Shown here: in pieces, positions 36,589 to 47,200 of the stretch
Layout of the letters: each line of letters begins with the position of its first letter
Position numbering within the stretch: position 1 is the stretch's first letter
Assembly: GCA_030272585.1 (NCBI GenBank)
Contig: BSYQ01000003.1
Location: forward strand, 1,922,001-1,986,000
Source: Bryopsis sp. KO-2023
Taxonomy: Eukaryota; Chlorophyta; Ulvophyceae; Bryopsidales; Bryopsidaceae
Reading direction: 5' to 3'
DNA: 64,000 nt
Translations under genes and position numbers: made by a program
The notes under the pieces: model-generated
Told to the model about the DNA's origin: nothing
The model's database searches: none
The model's input: only the letters and a program-made list of their open reading frames with translations

Positions 36589-37582
36589 ATGGTCCAGAAG
36601 GCTATCGCTGCGTTCGCGTTTCTTGCCGCGATCCTTTCGGTCGCGACACCAGCAATGGGAGGTAAGCATTGCAGACCACTTTGCCTTCGCCTGTGGGCAC
36701 AAGACCTAGCCTCGTCTATGTTATGGCTCCCGATCGATTGATAGACCAGGCGGCGGCTCATGCTGTTGACTCCATATTAAAGCTGGATCGAAGAACCCCA
36801 GATCTGGATGCTTGAAATGTGGATTGCTGCCTCTGAATATGAGAAAGAAGAAACTCGTTGTATTTTCCCTTTCTCTGGCTTGATTGGTTTTTGCGTTCTG
36901 TTTGCTAAAGTCAAAAGCACCAGATCCCTGCTTTGCCCGTCATGCACGGATGGCTGCAGCACCTGTGTGTGCGGTAAGTGCGTGAAGTGCGGCTGGGGCC
37001 ACCACAGCTCCGGGTTCTGGAACAAAGAGTGCGTCCCCGACTGTGAAAGTTGCGACGACGATTATTGCGCTGATTGCGGGTGCGACGGGTACTGTAACGA
37101 GTGCCAGGATGGCTATGAATTTGGCGAGGTAGGGGGAAGAGCGGAAAGCGTCCCACTCTAGAGCACAAAAGCGTCTTCTTCTACCTATGAAATCCCACTG
37201 TATTTTGAGTAGAAACAAAATACAGTGTATTCCACTGTATTTCGTTTCTACTCAAAATATTCTTCACGCACTTTGCTGCAGTTGTTGAATTCAGATTCTT
37301 CTGCGGCTCTACAGATTCGTGAGCTGATTTGATCTTGTGATTTTTCAGGATGGGTACTGCTGCGAGATCTGGCATGAGCCTTCCCACCCTAAGCCCTCCA
37401 AGAAAGTTCGCTATGAGGAACCGGCTCCCAAGCCTGTTAATATTAAGAAGGGCAAAGGTGGTGGTGGCCGAGCCACGGCTGATGCCGAAGCTTGGGGGGG
37501 CAGCACAAAAACCAAAACCTCCACGGACTGTGATGGTTATGGTTGCCACAGCTCCAGCAGCTCCTCCAGCAGATCCGGGTGA
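36589..37582 (+). CDS. Secreted cysteine-rich protein, 3 exons
   Basis: Exons 36589-36661, 36911-37128, 37349-37582 keep phase and give 174 residues. Exon 1 is a signal peptide (KAIAAFAFLAAILSVATPAMG), with cleavage likely after the last Ala-Met-Gly. Exon 2 is packed with cysteines in short CxxC and CxC steps (LLCPSCTDGCSTCVCGKCVK, then CESCDDDYCADCGCDGYCNE), the look of furin-like, EGF-like or VSP-type disulfide modules. Exon 3 adds CCEIW, a Lys/Pro linker and a Gly/Ser-rich tail. It is likely extracellular or cell-surface. The exact family is not recognised. The exon 2 start at 36911 was chosen by phase; an AG ten bases on shifts the frame and destroys the cysteine pattern. Confidence 0.65.
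37196..37260. repeat. Inverted repeat (hairpin) in intron of secreted gene
   Basis: Arms around ATTTTGAGTAGAAAC and its complement GTTTCTACTCAAAAT, extended by CACTGTATTT/AAATACAGTG, separated by a few bases. It lies in intron 2 (37129-37348). It may be a tiny foldback element. Confidence 0.7.
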
Positions 37583-39158
37583 AGGCTTCGGTGATATTTT
37601 TTTTTCTTCCCATATTTGTGACTGATTTTTGATGAAATAATAAAAAGGACAGAGATAATATGATGGCAGTTTCGTATTGTTGAAGACCATGAGTGCGGTC
37701 GGAGATCTATGCATGGATTTGATTTTTCCTATATATATACATATCTATAGTGTTATGAGGAGAAGAAAATAAATTTAAGATATTATGTGGCTTTTTTTGA
37801 GTTTGTTTTGAGTTTTTTTGTCCCTGTTTTACGGGATGTGGGGCTGGAAATCTGCTTTTCACTCGAGAAATTATGGCACTGGATTATGTTCGATATTCAA
37901 TTTTTGTCGGATATCTTATTGATGCATGTGTGCCTATTATGGATTCAAAATTCTTTTTTTTTGCACATTACTTATCTTTTTTATCTTTCCAATGGGCCAA
38001 GTGATAAGGTTTGGTTCTAGAGTCATTGAATGGAGTGCTGCGCTTTTGGACGAGGGTTTGGGTGACTGGGGGGTGATTTCTGTTGAAAAAGAATTTCAAA
38101 GAAAGGGGTGCATTTTATGTTTTTGAGAAGGTTGTCCTGAACTGTTCATGCCCTCGAATCAGTGAGCACACATGCGAAAAGGGAATGTCGGCGATCTTTG
38201 GGTCAGGAAAATACGACCGATTGTTTTCAACGTCTCCCTTCATTTTTTTGGGAATAACGCTATCACCGCCATCTCCATCGGGAGACACCTTAAAACTTAA
38301 GACTTCGTTAAAAAAAAGAAACTGCGTTGCGCTGCGCATTTCACACGCAACTCCCTGTCCCTAGTCGCTCACCCTCCCCGCGGGGACCCTGCAACAAATG
38401 AGTATCGTCGAGGGCTGGAGTGGTCGCCCCTATGCGTTCACCCTTAGTAATTTGAATATTGCACGCGCGTTTCCCCTTCTCCTTGCGCGAATTGTACCTG
38501 GGTCATCCTTGGACGGATGAGTCCCATCGGGAAAGTCCAGCAGTTTTCGATTTTTCCAAGGATGATATTTATTTTAAACATCGTTTCGACTGACCGTTTC
38601 AAGCTAAAGCACGTCCAAAACCACCCGTTGATGGGACTACGGTCCCCTATGAGATGGGTGGTTTCTGTGGGCAAGACGCTCGGAACTTTCCGATTGATGG
38701 GACCACGGTCCCCTATGAGATCGGTTTGTTTATCTTGCGTAATTTTTTTGCCTTTTTGGCTAGCCTTTTTTGGCTAGACCAAAAGGCCATAAATGATGCG
38801 ATGGTCATAATTTTGGGTTCGAATCCCAAAGCATCTCTCTCTCTCTCTCTCTCTCTCTCTACCGTTCTCTAATCTTTTTTATCATTTGAATCATTTTTAT
38901 TTTTGATCTTTTATCTAATCTATAATCTTCTTAATATTTTTCTAATCTAATCTCTAATCTTTCTAATCTTATTCTTATCATACTATAAACAAACAAACAA
39001 ACATCAATTACATTGTGTAGGAGTATATTATCATACTATAACAATTTCTTACTCTTTTCCCTCTTTTAGCTTTGATTAATTTGAATATTTAATTTCGGTG
39101 ATATTTATCAAGAGGGTCTCTTGTTGTCGACATGCGATGCGACTTTTCTGATGTTTGG
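37583..39158. other. Intergenic region with a duplicated segment and a tRNA-like box
   Basis: A 30-bp segment GATGGGAC(T/C)ACGGTCCCC.. occurs twice (about 38631 and 38696). At about 38815-38832 TTTGGGTTCGAATCCCAAA is a perfect T-arm/B-box, preceded by an A-box-like TGGCTAGACC and followed by (CT)n, which suggests a tRNA-derived SINE remnant. No gene is supported. Confidence 0.4.
38835..38861. repeat. (CT)n microsatellite
   Basis: CT dinucleotide run directly after the tRNA-like T-arm; could be the tail of a SINE. Confidence 0.85.
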
Positions 39159-39166
39159 GGTGGGAG

Positions 39167-40192
39167 CATACTATGGATCTGATCGATCTTCCAAAACTAA
39201 GGTAATATTAGGTCACAGCAGTAATCCGACATCATAACTGCGTCCTAGAACCGATTTTAGCAATGATCGTTTTTTTTTTTTTTTTTTTTTCATTTTTGGC
39301 TGATCGGTGATCGTGATCGTGATCGGCCGATCAAATGTTGATCGTGCTCTTGATCGTCCGATCACATGTTGATCGTGATCGTGATCGGTTCGCCGATCAC
39401 CGATCTGATCGGTTGTTCCGATCACGATCCCGATCACGATCAAGCGCCGCGACCTGTCGGCACTTCATCGGCTGACCTTGATCGGTGTGATCGTGATCGG
39501 CCGATCGTGATCGGACCTGCATCCGATCATGATCGGTATTGATCATTTGATCGATGAATTGATCGGTCTCGCGAAAATGCCGACAAGTCACCACCCGCAG
39601 GTGTTTCTGAGGTGGAAGGATTCGAACCGGGTACCTAACGGATTAGAAACATACTCACTAACGCTTGGACCACTCGGAGCCACGGTTTGTAGGTCATCCG
39701 TGTCATTATATACGTGATCTGTCAGTCCGACAAACTGAGGTATATAATGACACGGATGACCTAGTGACCGTGGCTCCGAGTGGTCCAAGCGTTAATGCGT
39801 CTGTCTCTAGTCTGTTAGGTCCCAGGTTCGAATCCTTGCACCCCAGAAACACCTGCGGGTGGTGATTTCTCGGCATTTGTGATGGACCGATCAATTGACC
39901 GATCATGATCCGATCTAATCGGCATCTCCGATCACGACCACGATCACGATCAAGCGCCTCGCCCGGTCGGCGCTTGATCGGCCGATGTCGAACGGTGTGA
40001 TCGTGATCGGCCGTTCATAGTCGACCGATTAAATCGGTCAGCCGATCAGATTGGTGATCGGCCGATCTCCATCGATGATCGGCCAAACCGAGTTGATCGG
40101 CGATCGATCTGATCGGAAAAACCCGATCACGATTTAATCGGTCGGACCGATCAATCCACGACCGATTAGATCGTGATCGGATCCATAGTATG
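39167..40192. mobile_element. Non-autonomous DNA transposon with 8-bp target duplication (hAT-like)
   Basis: The element starts CATACTATGGATC at 39167 and ends with the complement GATCCATAGTATG at 40192, flanked on both sides by the 8-bp direct repeat GGTGGGAG (39159-39166 and 40193-40200). An 8-bp duplication is characteristic of hAT elements, though the terminal bases are not the usual CAGGG/TAGGG. The 1,026-bp body has no coding frame. It consists of dense GATCG/CGATC motifs (GTGATCGTGATCGG and relatives in both orientations) around a long palindrome of tRNA-like halves. The duplications are perfect, so insertion is probably recent. Confidence 0.75.
39590..39875. repeat. Inverted pair of tRNA-like sequences, palindromic core
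   Basis: Two ~125-bp arms point away from each other around about 39720-39745. Each contains an A-box (GAGTGGTCCAAGCG) and a perfect B-box (GGTTCGAATCC), in the minus arm at about 39630-39690 and the plus arm at about 39770-39845. The acceptor ends do not pair, so these are tRNA(Ser/Leu)-like pol III boxes, as in SINE heads, not functional tRNA genes. Confidence 0.7.
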
Positions 40193-40200
40193 GGTGGGAG

Positions 40201-40542
40201 AGGAAGCTGTGAAAGCATGCGATACGAGAACAGAGCGTGAATCGCGGACGACAATCCTAGTTGCAGTCGTTGGCGATGCTGGGTAGAGGCATAGATTCCA
40301 CGGACCCGTCGCAACAGAAGGGGCGCACGCTTCGCGAAGAGGCAAAGGTCGATTATTCACACATCAAGTTACAGAGAACAAGGTACTCCTGTTTCTGTTT
40401 CGAACAAAAGCAATCCATCTTTCATACGCTCAACAAACAGTTGAACGCACATTCAATGGACGCTTGGCTGACTTCCCTCTCGATCAGGAGCCCTGAGAGA
40501 AGCCCGGGATGGCAGCTCCAAGCTCCCTGCCCCACTAGCATC
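40201..40542. other. Short gene-poor segment between transposons
   Basis: Non-repetitive sequence between the DNA element and the solo LTR. It may include an upstream part of the cysteine-rich exon that follows the LTR; nothing definite seen. Confidence 0.35.
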
Positions 40543-40930
40543 TGATACGAACGTCCGTCGTATGACACGCGGTTCGGCCCACTCACCCAACACGTGGTTC
40601 GGCCTGACAGTAGTCGGACCGAACCAGCTCACCATCATCATAGCCACACATTAAGGGAGAGGGCCAGGCCGCCTCTGAGGTGGCAACCCTCAGTTCGGCC
40701 TGGAGCCTCACATTCAGCTTAGGGTCCATTAGGACACGGCCAAGGGGCCATTAGGACGCTGAGTTGGATGAAAGGGTTGGACAGGCTGTCGGCCCGGCCG
40801 AATACTTATTCGGCCCGGACCACAGCCTTATTGTAACTTGGACTATTGTAAAGATCCTTGTTTGAGAAAGTCTTTCCGTGCTCTAGACGTAAGTCCACTC
40901 GACTAGTCTATTTGTTCCACGTTTGTATCA
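40543..40930 (+). repeat. Solo LTR of the chromovirus family
   Basis: 388 bp from TGATACGAACG to CGTTTGTATCA, flanked by the 5-bp duplication GCATC (40538-40542 and 40931-40935). By eye it is indistinguishable from both LTRs of the full element at 42386-51872. A solo LTR with its own target duplication is the usual product of LTR-LTR recombination. Confidence 0.95.
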
Positions 40931-40931
40931 G

Positions 40932-41048
40932 CATCCATGCAAGATCAACTGTCATGATGGATGGCAAATGCCGATTGGTGACATGTCGATCACGTGCCAA
41001 AACTGCACCTGCAACTGCGAACACCGAGATTGTCTGCACCCCTCCTGA
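40932..41048 (+). CDS. Possible terminal exon of a cysteine-rich secreted protein, interrupted by solo LTR
   Basis: Directly after the LTR duplication one frame reads HPCKINCHDGWQMPIG and then CQNCTCNCEHRDCLHPS before TGA at 41046-41048. The spacing C..CxDGxxxxxGD.....CxxCxCxC resembles von Willebrand factor C-type or similar extracellular disulfide modules. Before the insertion the sequence would read CCCCACTAG/CATCC, a plausible splice acceptor. No upstream exons or signal peptide could be placed. It may be the remains of a paralogue of the secreted gene at 36.6 kb. Confidence 0.35.
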   Translation, partial: HPCKINCHDGWQMPIGDMSITCQNCTCNCEHRDCLHPS

Positions 41049-41252
41049 CGGAACAGTTCCTCAAACGGAAGACCATGCAACATCGTTGTGCACACAAAAC
41101 AATACTGTGGGAGCGTTTTTGGAATAAATATGTCCCCAGCGAGGGATAGAGTACTCAAGTGCTCCCGTCTGGAAACCACTGTTTGAGCAGTTCGAGACAT
41201 TGGAGGAACCCTTTGCGTGCGCTTGTCTCGACTTCTCATTCAGTTACCGACC

Positions 41253-44200
41253 ATGAGGACCACCAGCACCACCTACGTCATTTTGGCGGCTCTTGTCGTA
41301 TTGGCCGTTGGTAAGCAACTGGACACCAGCAGTATAGAGAATCACAAGTAGAAAGGGGTCCTCCCACGACACCGTCGTCACGACAGTGTCGTGGTGTTGG
41401 GCGTCGTGACGATGTCACCACTTGCACCACGATGTCGTCACGACGCCCATCCGCTCAGGGACGTTGCGAAATCGAGTGACGAGTGACGTGGCCATAAAGG
41501 TCCTGGAAAAGGTCCTCGCTCGTGCTGAGAAGGTACACTGCGCAAGCCAAGTGTTAGTAAACTGGGTGGGATGATATCTAAATCGTGCAAAATTCGTCTA
41601 AAACCTAAGAAAATCTTGCAAAAATCTGACGCGTGTGCGTCCATCTCGCAACGAGTTGGGTTTCCTGGCTCCACTAACCCTCCAACTCGCCATGCGCTTA
41701 ACCCATATGGTTGTTCGAACTTCCAGCTCCCGTGTGGGTGGTGTTTCAGGACGGCGGGATACTGGGAAACGCAGCAGGGACAGAAGTTCGGCCTCAGCCG
41801 ACTCTTGGTCCTGGAGTGAGGGCGATGGGGGTAGAAAAGTTTTGTGCATTGATACTTTTTTTTGTTCAGGGTTTATGGAGGACGGCCTGATTTGGTGACG
41901 AGAAAGCTCTTCGCCGATGGGGTGTTCGAAAAAGTGGTAAGGTACATGTTTTCAGAAACCTTCACAAGAAATTGTTTTTCGGCGGAAACATTATTTACTA
42001 AAACTGTCTAGGAGAAAGCGTATTTCATATAATGTTCGGTTTGTGCCGCGCAGGACAACCGCTTGTCTGACGTGAAAGGTCAAGAGGAGCACCCTCTACC
42101 CCTAAGGTTGGTTCGTAAAACAAAACAAAGAAATGAGAAACAACATTCTCAAACCCTTCCAGTTCTTTGTTCGTTTTTTTCACTGGACTCTGTGTCCCTG
42201 GTTAGGTGACTTTAACAAGGGTTCATACATTGAGAGCTGGGAGCCTTTTGAATCAAGAAGGAGCCATTGCCCACTCAGCCATACAGGACTTGGAAAAGAG
42301 CTTGGGGAAAGGTATCCAAATCGGACAAACGCTGACCAGAGAAACACCACAGACGGCGATCACAGATGTGCAGCAGTTACCCCAGTGATACGAACGTCCG
42401 TCGTATGACACGCGGTTCGGCCCACTCACCCAACACGTGGTTCGGCCTGACAGTAGTCGGACCGAACCAGCTCACCATCATCATAGCCACACATTAAGGG
42501 AGAGGGCCAGGCCGCCTCTGAGGTGGCAACCCTCAGTTCGGCCTGGAGCCTCACATTCAGCTTAGGGTCCATTAGGACACGGCCAAGGGGCCATTAGGAC
42601 GCTGAGTTGGATGAAAGGGTTGGACAGGCTGTCGGCCCGGCCGAATACTTATTCGGCCCGGACCACAGCCTTATTGTAACTTGGACTATTGTAAAGATCC
42701 TTGTTTGAGAAAGTCTTTCCGTGCTCTAGACGTAAGTCCACTCGACTAGTCTATTTGTTCCACGTTTGTATCAACTGGTTTCGGAGCCGAAGCCGGAACC
42801 AAGACCCATACCACCCGTATGTCGAACAGCCACCCTACCTCGCCCCAGTCCTCCGCCGGCACACACGAACACCCGACTTCCCGTTATCTCACGGTGCCAG
42901 AGGAGCTGGTCGCACCACATTGGAGAAGATTTTATATCGACCAACTGGCCTTTTGCTACGGCGGCCCAAGCGTTATCGAGGGCGTACCTCCCGGACTTGA
43001 GGGACCACCTATTCGAAGGCCGAGTCCCGTACCACCACCTACCGGGCCGAACGACAACGACGACATAGAAAGTGTCGGAAGCTGTGACTCCTGCTTCACC
43101 GAAGAGGAAAGGAACGACCCGGAGTTTCTGCGTTTCTACGCTGAAGTCCAGGAGCACCTACGCAACCGGCGGGCAAACTCGGCCGAAGAACCCCTTCGCA
43201 ATCGGGACCCACGACTTGCTCACGGAGTCCAACCATGGACCTCGTCCCCTACTATGCCGAACCAGAGGCCGAAGCCATCGCCTATCCCGACGGAGTGGAG
43301 GAGATGAGCGCAGGGGACAGCATGAGCCTGGGGACCGAAGAAGACCCCCCTCCGGTGCAAGGCGTGTTTGTGCAAAACAATATCCAGCACAACGTCCAGA
43401 ACGTGCACCATGTGGAGGTGAACCAAGACGAGACCTCTATCACCGTAGCCCAGCTGGCGGCCAACACCGAAGAATGGGCGGGACGTACTCAGGCCGAACT
43501 GTACCAAGCACTCAACGAAGTGCGAGGAGAACTCCACCACACCCGCGAGGAAGCCGAAGCTCGACAATGGCAAGTAGCCAACGAGCAAGCCGAAGCCATG
43601 AACACGGCCCTCGAGAACCAGAGAGCCGAACTGGAGGACCATCACTGGGAGGACCGCGTTCGGCTGGAAGAGGAGTTCATCCGACGGCTCGAGCACCTCA
43701 AAGCCGAGAATGGGCACCTCGTGGCCGAAATGGAAGAACGTATGCACCTGGCCCAAGAACGGGCGGCCGCCAAGGCAGCTCAAGATTTCCAAGACCTTGG
43801 AGCCCGGACCGAAAGGCTCACGTTGCAAGTGGCAGACCAGCGGGCCGCTGTCGAGACGCTCGGGGTCGAAACAAAGTGTCTACGGGAAGACTACCCATCC
43901 GTGGACGAGCTCGTGAAGTTATGGTCCAAGCAAGTTCCAGCGCAGCCCCAAGTCATTCCTGTGTACATGGCCGGAGCCGGAACCCAAACTGTGACCCAAA
44001 CTACACAAGCGCCACCCGGACCACCCCCGTCTTCCAGTTTTCAAGACGTGCCCCTTGTTTCTCCTATCGTCAGCAACGCACCCGCGGTACCGATTCTCGT
44101 GCCACCCAGTGGAGTACCCAGCCAACGGCGAGCCGGACCACCACCAGGACCTGTCATTCGAGAGCCCGGTTCTGCACCAACGGGCGGGCCGAGGCCGAGC

Positions 44201-47200
44201 CGAAGAGACCCAGCGGCCGCCGCAAGGCCACCCAGCGGCCAGAACCAAGCCACCAATCCTACACCGCCATCCGGCCAAGGACCTCCCATAGCACCACGTC
44301 AAGAACCACCCCCTGGACCCAGTCAGCCACAGGGAGTTGGAGCTGTCGGATTCAATTCGGGAACGGACCCGTTTGCGGGCCTGGGTTCCTATGCCTCAGT
44401 TGGACAGCAAGACCCCAACTCCGGATTCCGAGACGCTCCAAGAAGACGGCGGCCAGGAGGAGGAGGCGGGGACGATGGTGATGGAGGTGGTGGGCCGAAT
44501 GGACCAGGAGGATCTGGCGGGCCGAATGGACCTGGTGGGCCGAATGGACCGGGAGGAGGACCAAATGGACCTGGCGGCGGGCCGAACGGACCTGGAGGTC
44601 CCGGAGGACCTGGCGGACCGGGAGGACCATTTGGACCACAATTACCCGGAGGGCCACCAGCAGCCGGAGGCAATGGATTGAGACAAGTCAAGATACCAAT
44701 GCCACGAGCTTTCAACGGCACCGCGAATGTCACGGACTGGCTGATGCGCATGGGCCGATGGTTTCGTGCCCAGGCCATTCCAGAGGAGCTATGGCTTCAG
44801 GTCATCTGTGCCAACACGGAGGGCCCTGCAGCCGAATGGATGAATTTGACCGAGCTCAAAGTAATGGAGGGCCGAAGACAGCCATTTGCCGACTGGCGCT
44901 CGTGGGCCGAGGAGGCTCGAAAACTGTTCCAACCGACGACAACCTCTGAACACGCCCGAGTCGAGTTACGAACCCTGAGGCAGACGACCTCAGTGAAGGA
45001 CTACATCAAGCGCTATAACAGCGTTTGCTTCAGGATCCCGGATATGAGTGAAGCGGAGGCATATAGCGCATTCACCGCAGGTTTGCGTGAACCGATCCGA
45101 AGTCAAGTTGTTGGCTTCATTCGTGACGACGTGCAAGCCGCTATCGAAATGGCCGAACGGCTCGATGGTATCCGTGGACTTCATAACTCGAGTGGAGGCC
45201 GGGGTGGAGGAGGTCATCAGCGTTGGAATCGAAGATCGAGAGTTAACAGTATTGGCGACAAAGCCGGAGATGATCGTCTCAACTACATCGGTGGAAACCG
45301 CGGCCGGGGAGGTTCAAGCCGAGGCCGAGGCCGAGGCCGTGGCCGCAGTGGGGGAAGATTTGGAGGACGAGGAGGTGGAGGCCGATCTACCACACCAAGT
45401 GGAAGAGGAGGCCGGGGTGGTATATCATGCTACTTGTGCGGAGGAGATCATGGGATCAGGAATTGTCCCAAGCTCTCGGCCGCAAAGCGTTCGATAAACT
45501 GAAGGTCCGGGGCGCGAGGCCACCTACCCTGGACACAAATGCGGGTGGTATCAGGGCCGAGGTTCCGGAAGATTTTGGGGAGGAGCAAGCAGAAGGAATA
45601 GATGATAGAAAAATGACCAAGAGAGTTACTTGGCCGGACAAGGCGGAAGAGCATGAAAAACGGATAGACACTAGCTCCAGCTCGCATAGTTCCAATACTG
45701 CAGCGCGAGCCGAGTCCCATGGAACAGGACTCAGTGAAGGAGCGGATGATACTGGCCACGCACGGCCTGGGGTATCATCAGGGGAACCACCATCCACTGT
45801 ACAGCTCGGCCCGCAAGGCAACCGAGGGATGGATGGTTCAAATTTTTCTCAAGTGCCGGGGGCACTCAGTCGCGCCGACTCTGCAGTGGCCGACAATTTT
45901 TCTTACATCGCCAGAACGGGAAACACCTGTTCCAAAGGGCGGTTTACTGGCTTCGAGATAGCCATTCAAGTTGGAGACCGACCGGTGAAGGCGTATGTGG
46001 ATAGCGGAAGTTGGGAAAACTACATCTCAACGGCAACTCAAGCACGACTGGAATTGGAGGCAACCGGAGAGCACCGCACCCTGGTCATGGCGGATGGTTC
46101 CAAGGGCTCAACCCGGGGCCGAGCCGAACATGTTCGATTTCGATCGGGCCGAGCCACTTTTGTCGCGGATTTCCACATCTTTCCCGACATGGCATACGAG
46201 ATGATTTTGGGCATCCCGTGGCTTGTAGCCGAAAACCCCGATCTCTGCTTTCGGACACGGACAATCTCGGTTCAGCGGGGGAAGACAAGGATTTCTCTTC
46301 CTCTAGCTATCTCGGGCAAGCCTCGACCCACCGAGACTATGAGCGTGGGCGACATGGAACAGACATCCGCGGCCAAGCTTTTAAAGGATGCGCGTGCTGG
46401 ACAAGGAGACGTTGTGATGGTAGTGGTTACCGAAGCCGAGGCCGAACAAAACGATGAACATACCAAAGATGATATCAGCAAGTTGGTTCGGCCCGAGCTC
46501 TCAAAAGCGATCACCCAGCTCTTAACGGACTACAAGCGAGTATTCGCATCTGACCTTCCTAAAGGACCACCACCGGTCAGGAACGGTCATGAATTCGAGA
46601 TCGAGCTGGAGGAAGGAACGAAGCCGATTTTTCGGCCTATGTACAAGCTCTCTCCAGCCGAACTCGCGGAGGTCCGGAAGCAGCTCGACTACATGTTGGA
46701 CCGGGAGCTGATTCGGCCCTCAAAGAGCCCGTGGGGCGCCCCCATCCTTTTCGCCAACAAAAAAGATGGAGGGCTTCGCTTTTGCATTGACTACCGGTGG
46801 ATCAACCAGCGGACGGTCAAGAACCGCTACCCACTCCCTCTCCCTGAAGAGTTATTGGACCGCCTCCAGGGAGCCAAAATCTTTACTCGGCTGGACCTGC
46901 GATCGGGGTATTGGCAGATGCCCATCCGGGCCGAAGATCAGGAGAAGACCGCTTTTCGGACCCGCTATGGGCACTACGAATACAAAGTAGTGCCCTTCGG
47001 CCTAACGAACGCACCCCCGCAGTTCATGGCGATGGTGAACGACCTCTTCCGGGATTTCCACGATAAGTTTCTTGTGGTCTTCCTGGACGACATCATCGTC
47101 TACAGTAAAACGGAGGAGGAACACGCGGAGCACCTTCGGCTCGTGCTGGACAAGCTGGCCGAGCATCAGCTCTACGCGAAGGCGTCAAAGTGTTCCATCG

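Noticed and set aside
39768-39850. Functional tRNA gene
   Set aside because: A- and B-boxes are good but the acceptor strands do not pair and the anticodon stem is poor; both copies sit in a transposon.
43072-44481. 469-codon frame read as a second protein
   Set aside because: It lies wholly over gag in another phase, is Arg/Ser/Pro-rich from the GC-rich codons, and has no domain.
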